From the NCBI GenBank assembly GCA_024688685.1, contig JAILDX010000035.1, positions 1-64,000 of the forward strand: 64,000 bases of DNA. The letters are read 5' to 3'. This document shows positions 17,301 through 24,262 of the stretch, one piece after another; position 1 is the first letter of the stretch, and each line of letters starts with the position of its first letter. Under the pieces are notes generated by a model. The model ran no database searches. It saw only the letters and a list, made by a program, of their open reading frames with translations, and had not been told where the DNA came from. The DNA comes from Saccharofermentans sp. (GTDB lineage: Bacteria > Bacillota > Clostridia > Saccharofermentanales > Saccharofermentanaceae). The position numbers and the translations under genes are program-made.

Positions 17301-17428
17301 ACTGTCGCAAATAATTGGCAATATTGTGTTAGATTATTTAACACAAAACTCTGAAAATTTGCGAGTCGCAATTTTTGGCTGATTTGTGCTAGATTATTTA
17401 ACACAAATAGCTTAAAAATCTAACACAA
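17301..17428 (+). repeat. Family A palindromic repeat, copy A3
   Basis: Begins ACTGTCGCAAATAATTGG, then a TTGTGTTAGATTATTTAACACAA-type hairpin, TTGCGAGTCGCAA, a TTTGTGCTA...TTTAACACAAA hairpin and a last TAAAAATCTAACACAA part. Its right end overlaps the 3' end of the serine hydrolase gene by 9 bp and supplies that gene's stop codon. It is the closest match to A1, in opposite orientation. Confidence 0.85.
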
Positions 17429-18856
17429 GCGGCAAGAGCCCTGACGGCGCCCCCTCAGATAACGTACAAAACTAAAAACAATCAAACTAACAACCAACAC
17501 ATTCAACACCACGCACATAATAAACTCCGACCTGAGTCCCCAGACGATAAACGCGTGATAGCCAAAGTCAGAATACCCGGCTGAAATGCCCATCAAATAA
17601 GGGAGTACAATAAAAAAGCCAAGCAGCGGTACCAGCACTGCCAGCCGGATGATCAGGCCCGCTTTGCTAATCCCATTCTTGCGCACAATAAACAACACAA
17701 ACGCAGCAACCAGCAAAACACAAGCCACAACAGTTATTATCGAAGCATATACATCACATTTATGCATAAAACTGCGCTCTATTTCAGGAAACGAATCCGC
17801 CCGCAATCCGGACAGCATAATGAAACACGACCGTGCTGCATAATATGGCGTGTCCGCGGTCGAATTGGAAACAGCACAGACAGCTATGCCGGAAGACGGA
17901 TTAATTATCAGACGCGAACTGTAATTCGGGTTCAGTCCCGAGTGCCAGATGATCCCGTCCGCTGACTGATACCATCCGTTAAAATAATCGCTGGGCGCGC
18001 CGACTGAAGGCTGATGAGTAAGATCGCGCTCATGAGATGCAGCAATTGCGTTTGCAAGGTTATCCTGCAGATCAAGAACACCCAGCTGCGCCTGCATCCA
18101 CAAGACCAAATCCGAACAAGTAGTAACGACGAGCGCCGCACCGTCGTTTACTTTCGGCTGGACATCATCGTGCTCGATCAAAGAATCGAAGAAATACGCG
18201 TGCCCCTGCGCATAGGGGAGACCGTACCCGCTGTGGGTCATGCCTATGGGTCGCATGATCTCTGTTTCGATGTACTCTTCAAAAGGAACTCCGCTGACCT
18301 TCTGCACAAGGTAGGAAAGGATGCAGTAGGCAAAATCGGTGTACCTGAAAAACGAGCCGGGGCGGGATTCCAGTTCGATGTCCTGAGCGAGACGCGCGAT
18401 TTGTTCCACATCAAATTCCGTGTAAGTCCCGATCACGACGTAGGGCAACCCGGAGCAATGGTTCAGGAGATGCCAGATCTTGATATCTTCATCAATTTCG
18501 TGATAAGTAACGTGCCACCACGGGATGTATTGCGAGACGCTGTCCTCGATAGACAGCTTTCCGTCTTCCTGCAGAAGAAGTACCGCCAGAGCGGTGAAAG
18601 CCTTAGAACATGAGCCGATGTGAATGGGAGTTTCTTCATCGACCGAACCCCAGCTCCTGAAGCCGGCATCCGAACCCTTAACTGCCGCGACAGAAAGCGC
18701 AGTCGTCTTGTCAACAACAATAGATTTCTCAACATATGAAATCCATTCATCGTTGTCCAGGACATCATCAACACTACTCGCGTACGCCCTAAATGGAGTC
18801 ACTAATACTGAAGCTGCCATCAACATGACCGCAAAACTCTTAATTATTCTTTTCAT
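17420..18856 (-). CDS. Serine beta-lactamase-like (class C/esterase family) membrane hydrolase
   Basis: 478 aa. Residues 1-26 are a signal peptide (ending RAYA-S). The beta-lactamase/transpeptidase-like domain spans about 30-355 with the S-x-x-K motif SCSK (Ser82, Lys85) in HIGSCSKAFTAL and YTD (near residue 180) at the position of the usual YxN. The C-terminal third has about four membrane segments. Such proteins are peptidases or esterases acting on D-amino-acid peptides or other substrates outside the cell; the substrate is unknown. The last codons and the stop codon come from the overlapping family A repeat, so the original C-terminus may have been changed. The AraC-type regulator gene lies 6 bp upstream in the same direction, which suggests one transcript. 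Confidence 0.85.
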   Translation of the reverse strand: MKRIIKSFAVMLMAASVLVTPFRAYASSVDDVLDNDEWISYVEKSIVVDKTTALSVAAVKGSDAGFRSWGSVDEETPIHIGSCSKAFTALAVLLLQEDGKLSIEDSVSQYIPWWHVTYHEIDEDIKIWHLLNHCSGLPYVVIGTYTEFDVEQIARLAQDIELESRPGSFFRYTDFAYCILSYLVQKVSGVPFEEYIETEIMRPIGMTHSGYGLPYAQGHAYFFDSLIEHDDVQPKVNDGAALVVTTCSDLVLWMQAQLGVLDLQDNLANAIAASHERDLTHQPSVGAPSDYFNGWYQSADGIIWHSGLNPNYSSRLIINPSSGIAVCAVSNSTADTPYYAARSCFIMLSGLRADSFPEIERSFMHKCDVYASIITVVACVLLVAAFVLFIVRKNGISKAGLIIRLAVLVPLLGFFIVLPYLMGISAGYSDFGYHAFIVWGLRSEFIMCVVLNVLVVSLIVFSFVRYLRGRRQGSCRLC

Positions 18857-18862
18857 AACAGA

Positions 18863-19726
18863 TTACTCTTTAACCAAAGGAATGCAGATATAACTTACCG
18901 TGTCAGCCGGATCCTCAGCGGGCGGCATGTACAACTCCAGTGAATAATTGCCTGCCAAAGAATAACCCTTCAAAGAGGGGAGCCACTCCGACCAGATCTG
19001 CGTGTTGACCTTCTGCATGCTGTCGGGGAGAGGACCTTCGCACTTGAACAGCGCCCAGAGACCGCCGGGGATCTGGCATGTGCTGCAGCCGTCCGGGATG
19101 TCGTTCCACGGCTGGTACAGATCGGCGATCCAGTAGTCAAATGTCTTTCCGTCCATTTCGGAGCAGACGCCGAATGTGCCTTTCAGGCCCTTCATGTCTG
19201 CCATCCACTCGTCCCAGAACTTGGGGATCTCCTGATAGCCGCTGTCGACATCGAATCTCTTTTTGATGCCGACAACTGTAAACGGTGCTTTCTCAACGAT
19301 CTTAAAATCCAACATGTTTCCGCCCTCCAATGTGACTTTGATATGCAGCGGAGCGAAAAACTTCAGCCCGACCCCGGACGTTCTTGCCTGCGCCGGTGTA
19401 ATGCCGTGAAACCTCTGGAACGCTTTCGTGAAACTGTCGGGTGAATCGTAGCCGTACTTTACTGCGATGTCGATCACCTTATTATCAGAAACGGCCAGTT
19501 CCTGTGCTGCTGCCGTCATGCGCCTGGCGCGGATATATTCACCGACTGTCATGCCGCACATCGCACCGAACATGCGCTGATAATAGAAGGGAGATAATGA
19601 TGCTATCTTAGCGATCTCCCCGATGTCCAGCTCCTCTGTCAGATTCTGCTCGATATACTCGATGGAATCCTGAAAACTTTCGATCCAGTTATTCAAAGCG
19701 GTTACCTCGTTCCGTTGCAGGTTCAT
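18863..19726 (-). CDS. AraC-family regulator with GyrI-like effector-binding domain
   Basis: 287 aa. Two helix-turn-helix motifs of the AraC type fill residues about 10-115 (LDIGEIAKIASLSPFYYQRMF, ARRMTAAAQELA, KYGYDSPDSFTKAFQRFHG). Residues about 125-287 are a GyrI-like small-molecule-binding domain (FKIVEKAPFTVVGIKKRF at its start). This is the common multidrug- or stress-responsive regulator layout. The annotated ATG has no ribosome binding site; a TTG ten codons later (19696) with CGAGG upstream would give the start usual for this family. The hydrolase gene follows after 6 bp and is the likely target or partner. Confidence 0.9.
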   Translation of the reverse strand: MNLQRNEVTALNNWIESFQDSIEYIEQNLTEELDIGEIAKIASLSPFYYQRMFGAMCGMTVGEYIRARRMTAAAQELAVSDNKVIDIAVKYGYDSPDSFTKAFQRFHGITPAQARTSGVGLKFFAPLHIKVTLEGGNMLDFKIVEKAPFTVVGIKKRFDVDSGYQEIPKFWDEWMADMKGLKGTFGVCSEMDGKTFDYWIADLYQPWNDIPDGCSTCQIPGGLWALFKCEGPLPDSMQKVNTQIWSEWLPSLKGYSLAGNYSLELYMPPAEDPADTVSYICIPLVKE

Positions 19727-19797
19727 CTTATAACATCAGAAAACCGCAGCCCCGTCTTTTTGTGCACTCTTTTTCCGGACGGTCCCAAACCGGACGG

Positions 19798-20427
19798 TCA
19801 GAATCCCAGATTGTCGTTCACCAGAATAACGTTTATCCTGCCTGCGTGCCTGGAAAACCTCGTAATAAGTATCTGGCAGCAGATCGTGTCAGGCGACTTG
19901 CAGTCGAAGCATCTGCCCTTCGACGCACACGGCGTACTGAGCCCGAATCGCTGAACGTTAGCAGGCGCCGCAACATTGCGTGCGCGCTTCATTGCGGAAT
20001 CGAGATCGCTGCAGACCTTATTCATGCCGACGATGAAGAGCACGTTCTTCGGGCCCTGGGCGATGGACGAGACTCTGTTGGCGTTGCCGTCGATATTAAC
20101 GAGGATGCCGTCGTCGGTCATGGCGTTCGCGCTCGAGAGGAAAAAGTCGGCGTCGTAAGCGAGCAGCATTGCCTGCCTCTTGTCTTCAAATTGATCGCGG
20201 TCTATGAAATTATAGTTGCCGTCTTTCAGCGCCGATGACAGACCGATCTCGTGAACGCTCATTCCGCCGCCCATCGAAACAGAGCTTCCCTCGGGGATAA
20301 GATCGAGTGCGATCTTCAGGGCTTCTTCCTTGCTTGCGGCGTAGTAGCCTTTCATGTTGCGTGACTCGAGTCCTGCGATCGTTTTCTGAGCCAGAAGCTC
20401 ATTGCGCTTAAAAACGTTAGTATCCAT
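19798..20427 (-). CDS. LUD-domain (lactate utilization-like) protein
   Basis: 209 aa, a stand-alone LUD domain of the type seen in LutC/LutB-related proteins. Features include an N-terminal helical part, GSSVSMGGGMSVHEIGL near residue 50, DADFFLSSANAMTDDGILVNIDG near 95-120 and GPKNVLFIVGMNK. The C-terminus has Cys in CASKGRCFDCKSPDTICC, possibly a metal or iron-sulfur site. The start is set by AAAGGAG 6 nt before the ATG at 20427, not at the upstream TTG. Single LUD proteins in Clostridia are uncharacterised, so the reaction is not assigned. Downstream it faces the AraC-type gene across 70 bp. Confidence 0.85.
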   Translation of the reverse strand: MDTNVFKRNELLAQKTIAGLESRNMKGYYAASKEEALKIALDLIPEGSSVSMGGGMSVHEIGLSSALKDGNYNFIDRDQFEDKRQAMLLAYDADFFLSSANAMTDDGILVNIDGNANRVSSIAQGPKNVLFIVGMNKVCSDLDSAMKRARNVAAPANVQRFGLSTPCASKGRCFDCKSPDTICCQILITRFSRHAGRINVILVNDNLGF

Positions 20428-20438
20428 AAGCAACTCCT

Positions 20439-21074
20439 TTAATTAAAATATATTGATGTAAACAATTCAAAGCCGATGCTGCACAGCGCACCGAAGAACA
20501 AAATGAGTGAGACCTTCAAGTACTGTTCAGATCTGTAGAGGATGATCGCGACAGCTGCGAAAAGCACCTCGGTGCAGAACAGACTGATTATGAACGGCTT
20601 CATTCTCTCAAAACTGATCATGCTTTTCAGATCGCTTACGCGCTGGGTAGCATACTTCTCTTTCTTCATGCTCTTGACGGCCTCGATGTATTCATCGTAT
20701 GAGTATCTCTTTTTTCCGTAGAAATAATCGCCGTCATCATTCTCAAATCTGAGATTGCTGATCGGGAAATCATCGATGACGTGTTCGCCGTAATAAACCG
20801 TGCATACTCCGTCGTGAGGATTCTCGACATAGACATCCATATTGTTTGTGCACAGGAGAATGGTCCTGGGATCGGAATAATCCATATTCTGTGCTTCAGG
20901 TGTAGCCCACCATGTATCAGCATGCGTATCAACAGTATATGCTGTCTGCCGGAAAGTGTATTCGCCTGCAACGTACTTATCGTATGACTCGCGCTTTGCC
21001 ATGTTGTAGTCAAGTATCGAATAGGTCAGGCTCAGGATTATGATAATGATGTAAATGTAGGTTCTTCTTTTCAT
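20439..21074 (-). CDS. Membrane protein of unknown function
   Basis: 211 aa. There is one membrane segment at the N-terminus (YIYIIIIILSLTYSILDY), an extracytoplasmic middle part of about 110 residues and two membrane segments at the C-terminus (near 150-175 and 185-205). I do not recognise a family. It lies 11 bp upstream of the LUD gene on the same strand and is probably co-transcribed with it. Confidence 0.65.
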   Translation of the reverse strand: MKRRTYIYIIIIILSLTYSILDYNMAKRESYDKYVAGEYTFRQTAYTVDTHADTWWATPEAQNMDYSDPRTILLCTNNMDVYVENPHDGVCTVYYGEHVIDDFPISNLRFENDDGDYFYGKKRYSYDEYIEAVKSMKKEKYATQRVSDLKSMISFERMKPFIISLFCTEVLFAAVAIILYRSEQYLKVSLILFFGALCSIGFELFTSIYFN

Positions 21075-21158
21075 ATGATCTTCCCTTATCTTTAGTGCTT
21101 TTATTATATCAGATGATATAATTACTCTGAATTACAAATGACGTGACAGAGGGATAAT

Positions 21159-21323
21159 ATGAAAACATTGATGAAGAAAGCAATGAGCGGTCTTCTGATA
21201 TGCGCCATCATGATGTGTACCGCGGATCTTGAATCTGCCACCAGACGTTTCTTCGGCGAATGCGGAATGAGCGAAGAGCAGATCGATCACATGAAGGAAA
21301 TACTTACTCAGCAGGGGGGATGA
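21159..21323 (+). CDS. Small protein (54 aa), possibly exported or membrane-associated
   Basis: ATG at 21159 is preceded by AGAGGGA and opens a 54-codon frame ending at TGA 21321-21323, 4 nt before the next gene's ATG. The N-terminus is basic (MKTLMKKAMS) and then hydrophobic (GLLICAIMMC), followed by a polar helix (EEQIDHMKEILTQQ). Coupled position and ribosome binding site support a real gene. Function unknown. Confidence 0.55.
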   Translation: MKTLMKKAMSGLLICAIMMCTADLESATRRFFGECGMSEEQIDHMKEILTQQGG

Positions 21324-21327
21324 CCAA

Positions 21328-22371
21328 ATGTACATGTACATCGCTCACAGAAATCTGAAGGATCATTATTACTTCAACAGCGGGTGCGGCGGCAAGCCTT
21401 ATAACAATGATTACAAGTTCACCGCCGTCAAGGACGGGATGTATTATCTGCTGACCCGTTATAACGAGAACTATGCTGTTTCCAGGAAAGCAGGGGAGAA
21501 GTTCATCGAAGATGTTGTAAGCAAATGTACCGGCGATCATCAGGGTAACTTTCCTTTTGCGCCTTCGTATAACGGCAAGGAGAACGCTGCGGTAGTAGAA
21601 CTTGAACGTGAGGTGGAAACAGAGAGAGGAAGTTTCAGGAGGAACTTCTATTTCGATATGGATGAGGCGGTCCTGTTTCAGATGCTTGAAGAACTGAGGG
21701 CAGGCTCCGGCGGGCCGCTGGATGAGCGCGGTCTGATCAATTACTGTTATCCCAATGCGGTGCTGCCGGAAGAGGATTTTGATCTGAAGCGCATCTATCA
21801 CGGTATCTACTGCAAGGAGGAACCGGTTCCGGCGGGCGTGATACAGATGTACCATCCCGATAAGAAGGCAAGCAGCTTCTGGGCGAATGATGACGGGTTG
21901 CATGTCGAGATCAGGGAAGAGGATAAAGAAATCGCTTACAGCATTCCGGCAGAGCTTCTTCCGTGGATAAAGGAGCAGGTCAGACAGCTATGCAAAGAGC
22001 CTGCGGAGGCTTATGTTGAACATGGAGATCCGGAAGGGTTTATCAGATTCGGCAAGGATGAAGAGCGGATCTTTACGGACCCTGACAGGACGCTGACACT
22101 TCTTAAGGATATTGCGTCGAAAGGCGAGAAGACTTCTGAGAAAGAAGTGGATACGAGCAGGTTTTATCCTGTGAGAGGTCAGCAGAACGGACCTGTGATG
22201 GGGTTTGCCGGAATGTTCGGTTTCCCGTTCATGGCTCAGCCGCAGGCGCAGGCACAGACTCAGCCGCAGCCGCAGCCTCAGGCAGCGTCTGACGGCAAAA
22301 AATGCACTTTCTGCGGTGCTGATGTCAGAGGTCAGAAGTTCTGCCCTGAGTGCGGCGGTAAAGTAGAATAA
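21328..22371 (+). CDS. Zinc-ribbon protein of unknown function
   Basis: 347 aa, cytoplasmic, no signal peptide or membrane segment. The N-terminal 260 residues show no domain I recognise. A Gln/Pro/Ala-rich linker (about 290-320) leads to a C-terminal zinc ribbon with CTFCGADV and CPECGGKVE. GGGGGG lies before the ATG, and the gene directly follows the 54-aa gene. Zinc-ribbon tails of this kind are frequent in this genome (14.8, 28.7 and 61.3 kb). Confidence 0.7.
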   Translation: MYMYIAHRNLKDHYYFNSGCGGKPYNNDYKFTAVKDGMYYLLTRYNENYAVSRKAGEKFIEDVVSKCTGDHQGNFPFAPSYNGKENAAVVELEREVETERGSFRRNFYFDMDEAVLFQMLEELRAGSGGPLDERGLINYCYPNAVLPEEDFDLKRIYHGIYCKEEPVPAGVIQMYHPDKKASSFWANDDGLHVEIREEDKEIAYSIPAELLPWIKEQVRQLCKEPAEAYVEHGDPEGFIRFGKDEERIFTDPDRTLTLLKDIASKGEKTSEKEVDTSRFYPVRGQQNGPVMGFAGMFGFPFMAQPQAQAQTQPQPQPQAASDGKKCTFCGADVRGQKFCPECGGKVE

Positions 22372-22374
22372 AAC

Positions 22375-22689
22375 TCACTTAACTTCAGGCGGAAGATCGC
22401 TGGGTGAATTGAAGAAGTCCAGGAGCTTCTTCCTTGCAGCTGCGTCTTCGGGAGACATGAGTCCCGCATCGTACTTGCAGCTTCTCTCGATTCGCTCGAA
22501 ATCAAGCTTTATCGCGTCGAGCCAGCTCTCGTCCAGTTCGTCGGCCTGAGCTCTGAGCCAGATGTTGACGAGCGATTCATTCATAAATTCGATAAGAGGC
22601 TCCATCCCCTTAACATCCTTAAACTCTGCCTTCTTAGCGTCGATCAGTTCAATTGTGCTTTCCATTGATTTCTGCAGTTTATCGTCCAT
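22375..22689 (-). CDS. Small hypothetical protein (104 aa)
   Basis: Mostly helical, acidic, no signal or membrane segment. The frame is open from ATG 22740, but the ATG at 22689 has CAGGGGGTT just upstream and is the better start. It overlaps the end of the YwaF-like gene by 46 bp, so the two are translationally coupled. It ends 4 bp from the convergent zinc-ribbon gene. No family recognised. Confidence 0.6.
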   Translation of the reverse strand: MDDKLQKSMESTIELIDAKKAEFKDVKGMEPLIEFMNESLVNIWLRAQADELDESWLDAIKLDFERIERSCKYDAGLMSPEDAAARKKLLDFFNSPSDLPPEVK

Positions 22690-23336
22690 AACAACCCCCT
22701 GTTTTTCTTCTTTTTTGAAATCAAGTCTGCTATCAGCCATCCCGCATACCAGATATGCATTACGAGGACCACGAAACCGGCAAGACCGATAACATAGGGG
22801 ATGCCGCCCTCGCCGCCTGTCAGGTTCCAGATCATCTTCAGCGCGGGATTGTTCGAGTGATATGTGAGAAACATGTGATTAGTTCCAAATGTTTTATCAA
22901 GGCAGTAAACAGGGAAGAGCGTAATAACGATAGTTAAGACCGTCAGCCACAGTCCTGAATAACGCCTGTTTATATCGCCTGCCGCACATCTTGCCGCGAT
23001 GTATGCGACTATCGCACCGTGGAACAGGAACTGGTGTATCGCATACTCCGCGAAACTGCATATCTCCAGCGGTACGAAGTTTTTGACCGGTACGTCAGTC
23101 AGTGCGATTTCGCTCAGCTTGAGGATCTCAAAGAGGATCAGGAAAACTGCGGCTCCCTTGCGGAGATTATCGCGTCTCTTCTCGTCGCCGCGCTTGTATG
23201 TCAGCCCATAAACAATGATTGATGCGGTCAGGATAACAAGCCATACGATGTGAGTCAGCGAGAAGATGGAGAAACCCTCGATCCCGTGCTCAGTAAGTAT
23301 TGTTTTGTATGCCCAGAAGATCTCCCAGAAACTCAT
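22644..23336 (-). CDS. YwaF-family integral membrane protein
   Basis: 230 aa with about six membrane segments. The pattern matches the TIGR02206/YwaF family of Bacillota membrane proteins: LTHIVWLVILTASIIV near the N-terminus, PLEICSFAEYA, and FGTNHMFLTY followed by NPALKMIWNLTG late in the protein. The function of the family is unknown. No operon partner is clear except the overlapping 104-aa gene downstream. Confidence 0.8.
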   Translation of the reverse strand: MSFWEIFWAYKTILTEHGIEGFSIFSLTHIVWLVILTASIIVYGLTYKRGDEKRRDNLRKGAAVFLILFEILKLSEIALTDVPVKNFVPLEICSFAEYAIHQFLFHGAIVAYIAARCAAGDINRRYSGLWLTVLTIVITLFPVYCLDKTFGTNHMFLTYHSNNPALKMIWNLTGGEGGIPYVIGLAGFVVLVMHIWYAGWLIADLISKKKKNRGLLWTINCRNQWKAQLN

Positions 23337-23459
23337 ACTGTCCGCCTTTCGTATATATCCTGCTACAGATATTATATATCACTTCTCAAACGTCTATAAC
23401 ATGTGATAAGATTCTTAAGGTGGTATTGGCTTTTTAGTTACTTTTTAGGAGGGAAAAGA

Positions 23460-24020
23460 ATGAAAAGAACCGGAAAATTGATCGCACTTGGAATGTCACT
23501 CGTTATGCTGTTCTCGCTGGCAGGATGCAAAACCAAAGTTAAGGAATACGATAAGGATTCCTTTGTTGCAGTAATGACTGACAAGCTTGGTATCCCTGAC
23601 AGTGACATCTATAGTGCAAGGAATGAGGGGGACAACGAACACCCTGCTGCTGATGTTTATACAGCTGTTTACAAGAACGCAAGGATCAATGCGTATTTCT
23701 GCGATGATGCAAAGGCTGCAAAGAAAGTATTTGATGATATGTGGAATGATTTCGATGCATCATTCAATCAGCATGATCACTTCAGCGGGAATTTTATTGG
23801 CTCAAATACAGAAGATGATTTCGGCTATATCGTGATCAATGGCGACAATTCGGAAGTTTCTATCTTCGGAGCTGTATATGCTACAGGTCACCTGCACGCA
23901 GGACTTTATTATTCAGGTTCCATGCTCGTAATGATCATGCCTGCTCAAATGGACGGCACAACCGATGAGGTTACTGATGTTATCTCTGCACTCGGCTTCC
24001 CGGATGCGGCTGCAAAGTAA
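23460..24020 (+). CDS. Putative lipoprotein, unknown function
   Basis: 186 aa from the ATG at 23460, which has TTAGGAGGGAAAAG just before it; the frame is open upstream to 23403 but without a binding site. The signal peptide ends in lipobox SLAGC (Cys near residue 22). The mature part is a small mixed alpha/beta domain with no family I recognise. It is monocistronic, ended by the strong terminator at 24053-24084. Confidence 0.75.
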   Translation: MKRTGKLIALGMSLVMLFSLAGCKTKVKEYDKDSFVAVMTDKLGIPDSDIYSARNEGDNEHPAADVYTAVYKNARINAYFCDDAKAAKKVFDDMWNDFDASFNQHDHFSGNFIGSNTEDDFGYIVINGDNSEVSIFGAVYATGHLHAGLYYSGSMLVMIMPAQMDGTTDEVTDVISALGFPDAAAK

Positions 24021-24052
24021 CTTAAAGCAATAAAATAATAAGACATGTTTTG

Positions 24053-24084
24053 ACCTTCCCGCGGTGTAAACGGGAAGGTTTTTT
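24053..24084 (+). terminator. Rho-independent terminator
   Basis: ACCTTCCCG (24053-24061) and CGGGAAGGT (24071-24079) form a perfect 9-bp stem with a 9-nt loop, followed by a run of T. Confidence 0.9.
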
Positions 24085-24112
24085 AATATAAGGGGAAACC
24101 TTATGCAGAGGA

Positions 24113-24253
24113 ATGGTGAGCTGGTTCGCAGTCGATAATTCTTACACGGTAAAGGCTCTGTACAGACTTGGTTTCTCGTGGCCGGTAATCTCCGCAGATT
24201 ATCTTGAAAAGAGCATCGAGGCTCTCACAACGCCGGGATTCTTTGACGATTAA
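24113..24253 (+). pseudogene. Possible gene remnant (46 codons)
   Basis: A frame after ATG 24113 encodes FAVDNSYTVKALYRLGFSW and PVISADYLEKSIEALTTPG, ending at TAA 24253. The wording is weakly like the last strand-helix of glycerophosphodiester phosphodiesterases (VWTVDN ... LGVDGIITD), but this is only a faint resemblance. There is no proper ribosome binding site and no signal. It is probably the 3' end of a lost gene. Confidence 0.3.
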
Positions 24254-24262
24254 CAGAAGGCG

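Noticed and set aside
16154..17428. Classical insertion sequence made of the nuclease-like gene plus flanking repeats
   Set aside because: The two flanking repeats are in direct, not inverted, orientation and no target duplication was found. The association is kept as a finding instead.
23403..23459. N-terminal extension of the lipoprotein gene at 23460
   Set aside because: The ATG at 23460 has a strong AGGAGG site and opens a typical lipoprotein signal; the upstream codons do not.
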